Positions 35,949-43,679 of a stretch of 64,000 nucleotides of DNA are shown piece by piece. The position numbers were made by a program, and so were the translations under genes. Where the stretch lies: NCBI RefSeq assembly GCF_014648855.1, contig NZ_BMRX01000004.1, forward strand, positions 124,001 through 188,000, written 5' to 3'. This DNA is from Streptomyces parvulus (lineage in GTDB: Bacteria; Actinomycetota; Actinomycetes; Streptomycetales; Streptomycetaceae). Positions within the stretch are counted from its first letter, which is position 1. Every line of letters begins with the position of its first letter. The notes below the pieces were generated by a model. The model saw only the letters and a program-made list of their open reading frames with translations, made no database searches and was not told where the DNA came from.

Positions 35949-36425
35949 TCACCGCCGGCCGGCGAACCAGTCCTTCTGCGGTCCCTTCGCGGCGAGGGTG
36001 CCGCAGTTGGAGCCGTAGTTCCAGGCCTGCAGGTTGCCTATGACGCCGCCCCACTCCACGCAGGCGCCGCGCGCGAACGCGTACACCGGTCCCGCGTAGG
36101 AGCGGTAGTCGTCCGCGTCGTACATCTCCTCTCCGGAGTCCACGTTGCGCACGTAGGCCACCATGTAGGTCGGTGTGCCGGTGGTGTTGCGGATGGTCAC
36201 CGTGCAGTTCTTGCCGGTCGACGAGTTGTAGGTGAGGTAGACCGTGCCGGTCGTCCCGATCGGCATGGAGTTCACCACCTTGTAGCCGGAGCCGCAGACC
36301 CCGTTGTACGCGGCGCTCGCCCCGTTGGTGGCCGCGCCGGCGGCGGGGGCCGTCGCCAGCAGCCCCGCCCCGATGGCCCCGACGGCGATCAACGACGCTC
36401 CCACGGCTTGCATGGAACGCTTCAT
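35949..36425 (-). CDS. Secreted spore-associated protein (SapA-like)
   Basis: 158 residues. A Sec signal peptide (basic MKRSMQ, hydrophobic core, cleavage after AAGA) is followed by a small beta-rich domain with cysteines in VCGSGYKVVNS, GKNCTVTIRN, GACVEWGG and GSNCGT. This Cys and Tyr/Gly pattern matches Streptomyces spore-associated protein A. The mature protein should be exported and disulphide-bonded. agaggtgcc precedes the ATG. It is monocistronic. Its base composition is slightly less GC-biased than its neighbours. Confidence 0.72.
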   Translation of the reverse strand: MKRSMQAVGASLIAVGAIGAGLLATAPAAGAATNGASAAYNGVCGSGYKVVNSMPIGTTGTVYLTYNSSTGKNCTVTIRNTTGTPTYMVAYVRNVDSGEEMYDADDYRSYAGPVYAFARGACVEWGGVIGNLQAWNYGSNCGTLAAKGPQKDWFAGRR

Positions 36426-36598
36426 GGCACCTCTATCCGTATGCGGACTGGCCTCCCCATGGTGTTGCTGAAGCCACCCGTTGAGACCTTTGCGCCTGTT
36501 CGGTGGTTGTACGCCGTTGACATCTGTTTACGGCCATTCGCGAAGAAGATCGCCCGGTCGGGCCGGTACGGACGCGGGTGCCCGGTCCGCCTCGGGGG

Positions 36599-37363
36599 CT
36601 ACTTCCCGTGCGGGTCGGTGTCGTTGAGTGCCGCGACGACCTGGTCGTAGTCGCCGCGGGCCTCGCCGTAGCGGAGGAACTTCACGCGTTCCACCTGGAT
36701 CTCCTTGGCGTCGGGCCGGGACTCGATCAGACCGACGGCCTCGGTGACGAACTCGTCGAGCGGCATGGCGTGCTCGTTGTCCTCCTGGCCGGGCAGCAGC
36801 GCGGTGCGGACGGAAGGCGGCACGAGTTCCACGACCTTCACCGAGGTGTCGGCGAGCTGGAGCCGGACGGACTCGCTGAGCATGTGGATCGCGGCCTTCG
36901 ACGCGTTGTAGCTGGGTGTGGCCTTCAGGGGGGTGAACGCCAGACCGGAGGAGACGGTCATGATCGTGGCGTCCGGGCGGGTCCGCAGGTGTTCGACGAA
37001 GGCGGCGACGAGGCGGATCGGGCCGAGGACGTTGGTCGTCACCGTGGCCTCGGCGGTGGCGAGGAACGTGGCGGGATCGTGCCAGTCCTCGGTGCGCATG
37101 ATGCCGGCCATGGTGACCAGGACGTTGAGGTCGGGGTGGTCGGCCAGCACCTGCGCGGCGGCGGCCGCGATGCTCCCGGCGTCGCCGGTGTCGATCCGTA
37201 CCGTGTCGATGCCGGGGTGCTCGGCGGCGATCCGCGCGAGCAGTTCGGCGCGCCGTCCGCCGACGATGACCTTGTTGCCGCGGGCGTGCAGTTCGAGGGC
37301 GAGGGCGAGGCCGATTCCGCTGGTGGAGCCGGGGATGAAGACGGTGTTTCGGGAGATGTCCAT
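36599..37363 (-). CDS. Short-chain dehydrogenase (DltE-like)
   Basis: 254 residues. Cofactor motif STSGIGLALA near the N-terminus, an NAG-like VTMAGIM, the catalytic Ser in TVSSGLAFTP and YNASKAA for the Tyr/Lys pair. The C-terminal region resembles DltE-type SDRs of unknown substrate. It is divergent from an XRE regulator gene across about 100 bases holding a 15-base palindrome, so that regulator probably controls it. Confidence 0.83.
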   Translation of the reverse strand: MDISRNTVFIPGSTSGIGLALALELHARGNKVIVGGRRAELLARIAAEHPGIDTVRIDTGDAGSIAAAAAQVLADHPDLNVLVTMAGIMRTEDWHDPATFLATAEATVTTNVLGPIRLVAAFVEHLRTRPDATIMTVSSGLAFTPLKATPSYNASKAAIHMLSESVRLQLADTSVKVVELVPPSVRTALLPGQEDNEHAMPLDEFVTEAVGLIESRPDAKEIQVERVKFLRYGEARGDYDQVVAALNDTDPHGK

Positions 37364-37413
37364 GGCTCGATCGTGTCCGGTGCGCCGGCCCGGGTGCAGA
37401 GACCGCTTGTCGG

Positions 37414-37428
37414 GGGATCGGCGATCCC
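37414..37428. promoter_or_regulatory. Palindrome in the SDR/XRE divergent promoter
   Basis: GGGATC-GGC-GATCCC, a perfect 6+3+6 dyad midway between the divergent SDR and XRE genes. It is a candidate operator for the XRE protein. The trailing TCCCTGG resembles part of the palindrome at 63945. Confidence 0.5.
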
Positions 37429-37464
37429 TGGCTCGCCCGCCCGCCCCGGACGACAATGGGCCGC

Positions 37465-38313
37465 ATGGACCGAGCAGCACTGGCCGACTTCCTGCGCAGC
37501 CGCCGTGAGGCGCTCCGGCCGGAGGACACCGGACTTCCCGCGGGGCCCCGCCGACGGGCGAAGGGGTTGCGCCGCGAGGAGGTCGCGTCCCTCGCCGTGA
37601 TGTCGACCGACTACTACACGCGGCTGGAGCAGCGGCGCGGCCCGCAGCCCAGCGAGCACATGCTGGCCTCGCTGGCCCGCGCGCTGCGCCTGACGGCCAC
37701 CGAGCGCGACTACCTGTACCGGGTCGCCGGGCACAACGCGCCGACGTCCCTGTCGGCCACCACCCACGTCGCCCCCGCGCTCCTGCGGGTGCTCGACCGG
37801 CTCGACGACACCCCGGCGCTCGTCCTGACCGACCTGGGCGAGACGCTCGTGCAGAACCGGATGGCCACGGCCCTGTTCGGGGACGCGTCGCGGCACACGG
37901 GCCCGGCGCGCAGCGGGATCTACCGGTGGTTCACGGACCCGGCGGAGCGCTCCCTGTACCCGGAGGCCGACCAGGAGCGGCAGAGCCGTGCCCAGGTCGC
38001 GAATCTGCGGGCTTCCTACGGGCTGCGGGGCGCGCGGTCGCGGGCCGGGGAGCTGGCGCGGACGCTGGAGAGGGCCAGCGAGGAGTTCGCCGGGCTGTGG
38101 GCGCGGCACGAGGTGGCGCAGCGTTTCGAGGACCACAAGACGCTGCTGCACCCGGAGCTGGGGCCGATCGAGGTGGACTGCCAGGCGCTGTTCACGGAGG
38201 ACCAGTTGCAGACGCTCCTCGTGCTCACCGCTCCGCCGCGCACCGAGGGACACGAGAAGCTCCGGCTGCTGGGCGTCCTCGGCCTCGACCGCTTCACCGG
38301 GGCGGACCGCTGA
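37465..38313 (+). CDS. XRE-family regulator with MmyB-like ligand-binding domain
   Basis: 282 residues. The helix-turn-helix (LADFLRSRREAL, RRAKGLRREEVASLA, YYTRLEQRRGPQPS) is followed by the MmyB-like PAS-fold domain (ALVLTDLGETLVQNRMATALFG, then RWFTDPAERSLYP) typical of actinobacterial XRE regulators. ATG 37465 is preferred to 37456 because it aligns with the conserved MDR.ALADFL start. It is divergent from the SDR gene, its probable target. Confidence 0.87.
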   Translation: MDRAALADFLRSRREALRPEDTGLPAGPRRRAKGLRREEVASLAVMSTDYYTRLEQRRGPQPSEHMLASLARALRLTATERDYLYRVAGHNAPTSLSATTHVAPALLRVLDRLDDTPALVLTDLGETLVQNRMATALFGDASRHTGPARSGIYRWFTDPAERSLYPEADQERQSRAQVANLRASYGLRGARSRAGELARTLERASEEFAGLWARHEVAQRFEDHKTLLHPELGPIEVDCQALFTEDQLQTLLVLTAPPRTEGHEKLRLLGVLGLDRFTGADR

Positions 38314-38357
38314 CCGGCGGCCCCCGCCCGTTCGGACGGCGCCTTCGGCCGACGCGT

Positions 38358-38846
38358 TCAGTCGCCCGGCACGACCTGCCCCCACGCGTCCAGTTCACGG
38401 ACGATCGACGCGCGCAGGGTGTCGTGCCGCGGCCCCAGCCGGAAGCGCCCGTCGGTCCACCTCTCCCGCGGGTGGAGCCAGACGGGGCGGCGGACCAGGC
38501 CGGCGGGCTCCCACTCGTAGCGGGGCCAGACGTGGGCGTGCAGGAAGGGGTCCGTGTTGCCGAGGATCTCCAGGTTGACGCGGCGGAAGGCGGGATCGTG
38601 AGCGCGGCAGGCACGCTCCACGGCCTCACCGAGCCGGTCCATGTCGGACAGGAACGACAGCCGCTTCGTCCGGGGCAGGTCGGAGAGCCGCTCCACGCCG
38701 GGGTCGTCGGCGAGGAGCACCGAGTAGCCCGGCAGGAACTGCACGTCCCCGATCACCGCGAACCCCGCCGTGAGCCTGCGCATCACGGTCGGGTTCTCCC
38801 CCGTGAGCGCCGCGCCGATCCGGTCCGCCCGCCAGTCGTCAGCCAT
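38358..38846 (-). CDS. HIT-like nucleotide-binding protein
   Basis: 162 residues with a HIT-type fold: FAVIGDVQFLPGYSVLLADD and the active-site segment NTDPFLHAHVWPRY. The usual HIT motif is HxHxH; here it reads HAHVW, with the last His replaced by Trp, so nucleotide hydrolase activity is uncertain. It could still bind a nucleotide. It follows the XRE gene convergently. Confidence 0.68.
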   Translation of the reverse strand: MADDWRADRIGAALTGENPTVMRRLTAGFAVIGDVQFLPGYSVLLADDPGVERLSDLPRTKRLSFLSDMDRLGEAVERACRAHDPAFRRVNLEILGNTDPFLHAHVWPRYEWEPAGLVRRPVWLHPRERWTDGRFRLGPRHDTLRASIVRELDAWGQVVPGD

Positions 38847-38899
38847 GCCGCGAACGTACCGTCACACCGTCGTGCCCGGGGATCCGGCGGCGGTTCCGC

Positions 38900-39682
38900 T
38901 CAGTGGAACGAACCCTGGCGGCCGAGGGACTGCTCGGGGGTCGCGCCGGGGCGGGTCCACTGGGGGACGGGGCGGCTGGTCGGGCCCCAGGTGGCGTTGC
39001 CGTCCGCGTCCGAGCGCCAGGAGTAGCAGGGCTCGCCGCCCTCCGGCCGGCCCTCGGGGTTGTCCTCCCAGGCCTCGCCGCGGCCGTACGGTGTGAGGTC
39101 GAGCAGGGCGATGGAGCTGTTGACGCGTTCGGTGCCGCGGCCCGTCGTGGAGTAGGTGAGGAAGACCCGGTCGCCCTCGCGCAGGTAGGAGGCGAGGTAG
39201 CCGGTGTCCCCGCCGGCCGGTCCCTCCACACCGCGCATCGAGTACCAGGGCTGGGTGTAGCCCATGAACTCGACGAAGGGGGCGATCTCCTCCCAGGGGG
39301 CCGGGGCCAGGACGGCGAAGGAGACGCCGCGGGCGTTGAGGTAGACGGCGTCCTTCAGGTGCCAGGCCGTGGTGGTGCAGCCCTCGCACTGCCCCTGGTG
39401 CGGCGCGCCGTCGTACCACATGTGCTTGTAGACCACGAGTTCGTCGCGGCCCTGGAAGAGGTCGAGGAAGGGGACCGGTCCGTCGGGGCCGACGACCTCG
39501 ACCGTCCCGTCGAACTCCACCATCGGCAGCCTGCGGCGGTCGGCCGCGAGGGCGTCACCGGCGCGCGTGTGCGCCTTCTCGCGGACCAGCAGTTCGTCGC
39601 GGGCCGCCTGCCAGGTGGCCATGTCCACCACGGGCGGACGGCCGGACGGCGCGGTGGTCGGGTCACTCGGCGTGTGCGTCAT
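38900..39682 (-). CDS. DUF899 thioredoxin-like protein
   Basis: 260 residues of the DUF899 family, which has a thioredoxin-type fold: RRRLPMVEF near the N-terminus, FQGRDELVVYKHMWY, then QCEGCTTTAWHL containing the CxxC-like pair, and the C-terminal DLTPYGRGE. Function is unknown, though members are often annotated as dithiol-disulphide isomerase-like. It is a single gene about 90 bases beyond the remnant of an acyltransferase gene. Confidence 0.82.
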   Translation of the reverse strand: MTHTPSDPTTAPSGRPPVVDMATWQAARDELLVREKAHTRAGDALAADRRRLPMVEFDGTVEVVGPDGPVPFLDLFQGRDELVVYKHMWYDGAPHQGQCEGCTTTAWHLKDAVYLNARGVSFAVLAPAPWEEIAPFVEFMGYTQPWYSMRGVEGPAGGDTGYLASYLREGDRVFLTYSTTGRGTERVNSSIALLDLTPYGRGEAWEDNPEGRPEGGEPCYSWRSDADGNATWGPTSRPVPQWTRPGATPEQSLGRQGSFH

Positions 39683-39772
39683 GACATCCTCCGTGGGTGT
39701 CTCGTGCCGGGCGGCGTCGCGCGCCTGGGGCCACGACGCTCACCAGGTACAGACTCCCACCGCGACCGGAAT

Positions 39773-40160
39773 TCATCGCGACGAGCGACGAGCGGTAGGC
39801 GACCGGCGAGGGGAGGCGGCCGGCAGGGCGAGCAGGCAGAGGTGCGGGTAGAAGTAGTGCCCGAGGTCTCCAGCGCCGGACGGGGCGTGGGGCCAGTCCA
39901 GCCGGGCCGGGGGTGGCACCCGCGCGCCGAACAGGGAGCGGTGGCAGGCCGGCAGGGCCCGCCGGACCAGCGGGGCGCGGGCAGGGTCTCCAGGACACGG
40001 GCAGGGTCTCCAGGACAGGGGCGCGGTGCTCCGGCGGTACGGCCGGCAGCGTCATCCGCTCCCGGGCCCCCGCCGCCGTCACCGGGGCGGGGTCGGGTAC
40101 GCCGCCGACCGAGGGCTGCTCGGCCGGGGCGCGCGACCAGGTCCCGGCGGCGTCGTTCAT
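39773..40160 (-). pseudogene. Decayed acyltransferase N-terminal fragment
   Basis: An ATG overlapping the hexosaminidase stop (ATGA) opens a frame whose start (LPAVPPEHRAPVLETLP) changes register at a 20-base tandem duplication. The protein-like sequence resumes in another frame (PLVRRALPACHRSLFG, then LDWPHAPSGAGDLGHYFY), then stops at 39773. The joined sequence resembles the N-terminal part of actinobacterial GNAT/DUF5596-type acyltransferases, but the catalytic half is missing. I infer an inactivated gene that was once translationally coupled to the glycosidase. The family assignment is tentative. Confidence 0.5.
39981..40020. repeat. 20-base tandem duplication
   Basis: gcagggtctccaggacacgg (39981-40000) is followed by a copy differing only near its 3' end (40001-40020). 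A 20-base unit shifts the reading frame, and it lies exactly where the acyltransferase-like frame is broken. Confidence 0.8.
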
Positions 40161-41959
40161 CGCTGGGCGGACGCCTGCAGTTGATGGCGGAGGTGGTCGA
40201 TGAGCCGGATGCTGTCGTCGAGGCCGCCGGGGCGGGAGCGCAGCAGCCAGCAGGCGCGCTGCTCGGCCAGGAGCGGTTCGAGGCGGCGCAGCAGGGCGCG
40301 GGCGGTCGCCGGGGCGATGGTGTCGGCCCCTCCTCCGGTGGCCGCGCGAGCCCTGAGGACGTCCACGGCGAACTCGGCCAGGCCGATGGCGTGCCGCAGT
40401 TCGCGCAGCACGGTCTCCCCGTCCGGCGCCGCCGGGTCGGCGCCCGCGAGGTCGCGGCGGGCGTCGTCCAGGGTCCGTGCGGCCCGGTCGAGGTCGTCGG
40501 CCGGGGGCGGCGCGGGCAGTACGGGGCCCCGGTGCGGGAAGAGGGCGCGGGCGACGGCGGAGCCGTTGAGCAGGGGCGCGCCCAGTGTGCGGTAGAGGCC
40601 GCCCAGGCGGACGAGGACGTCTCCCGTCACACCGGCGGCGTCGAGCAGGACGTGCTCGTCCAGCACGGCCGCGAGGTCGAGGTCGCGGTTGGCCTCCAGG
40701 CACCAGCCGACCGCGCCGCCGAACACGGCGGGTCCGAAGGCCACGGACGGCGCGTCCCACATGCCGTGGTCCCCCCAGGAGGTGAGCAGGTAGCCCGAGG
40801 CGCCGCTCTCCAGTCCCGTCTCGGCGGCGTCGGTCATGTTCTCCACGGCGTTGTCCAGACGGCCCAGGATGCTGTTCCAGTTGCCGGCCCCGGGTGCCAC
40901 CCAGAACGGCACGCCCGCCTCGCGCAGCCGCTTCGCGTCGGAGCGGAACCCGTCGCGCAACCGGTCGAGGTCGGCGCCGAGCCCGCGCCAGGAGCTGGCC
41001 TCCCGCCCGTCGTCGGCGACGACGTCGGCCGCGTGGCTCGGGGCGTCGTACTGCCAGATCACGGGGGTCGCGCCGGGCGGGACGCGGTCCGCGAGTTCGG
41101 GGTGGCGGGTGAAGACGTCGGCCCAGAACTGCACGGTGTAGCCGGCGTCGAGCCACGGCCGCAGCACCTGGGAGACGTAGTCGAAGTAGACGGTGCCGAG
41201 GCCCTCGCGGGCGACGCGTTCGCGGGAGCGGCCGGTGCCCAGCTCGAAGGGTTCGTCCGCGCCGATGTTCAGCCGCCGCGAACGCACGTGCCCGGTGACC
41301 TCGGTGAGCAGCTCGTGTGCGAACGCGGCGTTCTGCGGGGTGGGTTCGAGGGTGCTGGCGGGTCGGTGGGCGCCGCCGCGTTCGAAGCCGCCGGGGTTCT
41401 CCGCCCGGTGGGTGAGGCCGGGGTGGGCGAGGAAGCGCTCCATGTGGCCGAAGGTGTTCTGGTTGACGACGAGTTCGATGCCCAGCGCGGCGCAGCGCGC
41501 GTCGAGCCAGCGCAGGTCCTCGGCGGTGAGCGGGGAGGCGTCCTGCCAGACCTCGCGATGGTCGCGGAAGGCGAAGGTGTGCTCGGTGTACAGCTCGAAC
41601 TGGTTGAAGCGGGCCAGGGCGAGGAGGTCCAGCCACCGGACGAGGGTGCGCCGGGTGGGGACGCGGTCGCGGCTGATGTCGAGCAGGAAGGCACGGCGTT
41701 CGAAGTCGGGGTGGTCGGTGATGTCGTAGCCGTGGTCGCGGTAGCCGGGGTCGGCGCGCAGCTGGTCGAGGGTGGCCAGGGCGTAGCGGAGCCCGGCGGC
41801 GTCCGCGTGGTGGACGGTGACGCCGGCGGGCGAGGTGCGCAGGCGGTAGCCCTGGGCGGGGAGTTCGGGGTCGTGGACGACGTCGGGTGTGGCCTCGGGG
41901 TCGGCGCCGCCGGGCGTGGTGGTGAGAGTTCGGGGGGCGGGGAACGGGGTGGCGGGCAC
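40157..41959 (-). CDS. GH20 beta-N-acetylhexosaminidase
   Basis: 600 residues. An N-terminal GH20b-like domain (LTTTPGGADPEATPDVV, YRLRTSPAGVTVHHADAAGLRYA) precedes the TIM barrel with the catalytic Asp235-Glu236 pair in IGADEPF, plus FQLYTEHTFAF-type (FELYTEHTFAF) and TSWGDHG motifs. A further 120 helical residues close the protein. No signal peptide is visible, so it probably acts on imported chitobiose or glycan fragments in the cytoplasm. GTG 41959 has aggag upstream. A decayed acyltransferase frame overlaps its stop. Confidence 0.85.
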   Translation of the reverse strand: MPATPFPAPRTLTTTPGGADPEATPDVVHDPELPAQGYRLRTSPAGVTVHHADAAGLRYALATLDQLRADPGYRDHGYDITDHPDFERRAFLLDISRDRVPTRRTLVRWLDLLALARFNQFELYTEHTFAFRDHREVWQDASPLTAEDLRWLDARCAALGIELVVNQNTFGHMERFLAHPGLTHRAENPGGFERGGAHRPASTLEPTPQNAAFAHELLTEVTGHVRSRRLNIGADEPFELGTGRSRERVAREGLGTVYFDYVSQVLRPWLDAGYTVQFWADVFTRHPELADRVPPGATPVIWQYDAPSHAADVVADDGREASSWRGLGADLDRLRDGFRSDAKRLREAGVPFWVAPGAGNWNSILGRLDNAVENMTDAAETGLESGASGYLLTSWGDHGMWDAPSVAFGPAVFGGAVGWCLEANRDLDLAAVLDEHVLLDAAGVTGDVLVRLGGLYRTLGAPLLNGSAVARALFPHRGPVLPAPPPADDLDRAARTLDDARRDLAGADPAAPDGETVLRELRHAIGLAEFAVDVLRARAATGGGADTIAPATARALLRRLEPLLAEQRACWLLRSRPGGLDDSIRLIDHLRHQLQASAQR

Positions 41960-42023
41960 TGCGTGGCTCCTGGTGGAGGTGCGCCGGGAGGCTTCGCGGG
42001 CCTCCCGGCGCGGGACGGGTGGG

Positions 42024-42191
42024 TCAGGTGCGGCCGTTGAGTTCACGGAGGTCCGCGCGGTTCGCGGAGACCTTGAGATCGTCGTACCAGATGTGGCTGC
42101 CGTTGGCAGGGGCGCACTCGTTCGTGGCACCGCCGGCGAAGCTGGAGAAGCAGGCCAGGTCGGAACTGACCGCCGGCGGCGTGAGGTGACG
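42024..42191 (-). pseudogene. 3' fragment of a secreted protein gene
   Basis: The minus strand encodes about 50 residues with features of the C-terminus of an extracellular carbohydrate-binding-type protein: CFSSFAGGATNECAPANG, then IWYDDLKVSANRADL, followed by TGA. There is no start codon with a ribosome-binding site and no upstream continuation before the HxlR gene. It looks like the remnant left after replacement of the 5' part. It sits in the 287-base gap upstream of the hexosaminidase gene; the rest of that gap shows nothing further. Confidence 0.4.
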
Positions 42192-42246
42192 GGCCGGAGC
42201 CCCGGTCTCTTGTGGTGACCCGGAAACCGTAGGAGAGTGGCCGCAA

Positions 42247-42630
42247 ATGAGTACCAAGCATCAGCTCGCGGGGCTGCCCGAGGACGCCGACCTGAGGCGG
42301 GCGGACTCCCTCGCCCGGGAGATCTTCTCCGACGTCGCCAACAAGTGGGCGCTCCTGATCATCGAGGCACTCGGTGAACGCACCCTGCGCTTCAGCGAGT
42401 TGCGCGACGAGGTGGACGGTGTGAGCCACAAGATGCTCACCCAGAACCTGCGCATGCTGGAGCGCAACGGCCTGGTCGAACGGACGGTGTTTCCCACCGT
42501 GCCGCCCCGGGTCGAGTACACGCTGACCGAACCGGGCCGGGCCCTGCGCACCACGGTCGACGCGATGTGCGACTGGACCCACCGGTACCTCGGCCACATC
42601 GAGGACGCGCGCGGCCGCGCCGGCGGCTGA
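42247..42630 (+). CDS. HxlR-family transcriptional regulator
   Basis: 127 residues with the HxlR winged helix: ANKWALLIIEALGERTLRFSELRDEV, SHKMLTQNLRMLERNGLVER and the wing RVEYTLTEPGRAL. taggagag precedes the ATG. It is followed 26 bases later by an alcohol dehydrogenase-type gene on the same strand. HxlR proteins often regulate neighbouring oxidoreductases in response to redox or electrophile signals. Confidence 0.9.
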   Translation: MSTKHQLAGLPEDADLRRADSLAREIFSDVANKWALLIIEALGERTLRFSELRDEVDGVSHKMLTQNLRMLERNGLVERTVFPTVPPRVEYTLTEPGRALRTTVDAMCDWTHRYLGHIEDARGRAGG

Positions 42631-42656
42631 CGGGCGCCGGGAGGAGGGGGAGGCCG

Positions 42657-43679
42657 ATGCGGGCGGTGGTCCAGGAGCGCTTCGGCCCGCCCGAGGTGCT
42701 GCGGCTCCAGGACGTCGAACGGCCCCGGCCGGGCGCCGGCCAGGTGCTGCTTCGGGTGTGCGCCTCGTCCGTGAATCCCTACGACTGGCACATGATGCGC
42801 GGGGACCCGTACGCGGCCCGGCTCACGGGTGGCATGGGGTTCGGGCGTCCCCGGCACCGGGTGGCCGGCATCGACGTGGCGGGCGTGGTGGAGGGCGCGG
42901 GCCCCGGCGTGACGGGGTTGGCACCGGGCACCGAGGTGCTGGGCTTCTGCCCGGGTGCCTTCGCCGAGTTCGGGTGCGCCTCCGCCGGGCTGCTGGTGCC
43001 CAAGCCGCCCGGCCTCACCTTCGAGCAGGCCGCGGCCGTGCCGATGGCGGCCGTGACGGCTCTGCGCGGCATCCGGACCGTGGGGCGGGTCGAGTCGGGT
43101 CAGCGGGTGCTGGTCAACGGCGCGGGGGGCGGCGTGGGCACCTTCGCCGTGCAGATCGCCGCGGCGCTGGGCGCCGAGGTCACCGCCGTCTGCGGCGCGG
43201 ACAAGGCCGGCCTGGTGCGCTCCCTGGGCGCCGCGCACGTCCTGGACCGCGCCCGGCAGGACTTCACCGACGGCCGGACGCGCTACGACGTGATCCTGGA
43301 CAACGTGGGCAACCGCCCGCCCGGCCGGCTGCGCCGGGCGCTGACCCCCGCCGGGGTCCTGGTGGCCAACGGGGGCGGCTCGCCCGGCCGTGTGTTCGGC
43401 GCGATCGGTTCCACGCTGAGGGTCGTGGCGGCGAACGCGTTCACGCGGCAGCGGCTGGGCCCGATCCTCCCGGCGACCCCGGCCGGACCGGCGCACGCGG
43501 ACCTGCTCGCCGTGACCGCCCTGATCGAGGCGGGACGGGTGGTCCCCGTCGTGGGCCGGACGTATCCGCTGGCCGAGGCGGCCGACGCGGTGCGCCACGT
43601 GGAGGAGGGCCACGCCCGCGGCAAGACCGTGATCACGGTGCCCGGCGGCGTCAGTGGAAGCCCGTCCGGTCCGCCGTGA
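42657..43679 (+). CDS. MDR-family NAD(P)-dependent alcohol dehydrogenase/quinone oxidoreductase
   Basis: 340 residues of the medium-chain dehydrogenase fold: MRAVVQERFGPPEVLRL, SSVNPYDWHMMRG, then a nucleotide motif NGAGGGVGTFAVQIA. Zinc-binding cysteines of classical alcohol dehydrogenases are absent, so it is more like a quinone reductase. gaggaggggg precedes the ATG. It probably forms an operon with the HxlR gene. Its last 29 bases overlap the 3' end of the convergent homoserine-dehydrogenase-like gene. Confidence 0.85.
   Translation: MRAVVQERFGPPEVLRLQDVERPRPGAGQVLLRVCASSVNPYDWHMMRGDPYAARLTGGMGFGRPRHRVAGIDVAGVVEGAGPGVTGLAPGTEVLGFCPGAFAEFGCASAGLLVPKPPGLTFEQAAAVPMAAVTALRGIRTVGRVESGQRVLVNGAGGGVGTFAVQIAAALGAEVTAVCGADKAGLVRSLGAAHVLDRARQDFTDGRTRYDVILDNVGNRPPGRLRRALTPAGVLVANGGGSPGRVFGAIGSTLRVVAANAFTRQRLGPILPATPAGPAHADLLAVTALIEAGRVVPVVGRTYPLAEAADAVRHVEEGHARGKTVITVPGGVSGSPSGPP

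Noticed and set aside
39981..40020. Tandem repeat considered as a CRISPR or regulatory iteron
   Set aside because: There are only two units without spacers, located inside a decayed reading frame. A replication-slippage duplication explains it.
38903..42040. Very long plus-strand reading frame of over 1000 codons
   Set aside because: It runs antisense across the DUF899 gene, the acyltransferase remnant and the hexosaminidase gene. Its translation is Gly/Ala/Val/Arg/Glu-biased with no domains, as expected of a high-GC shadow frame.
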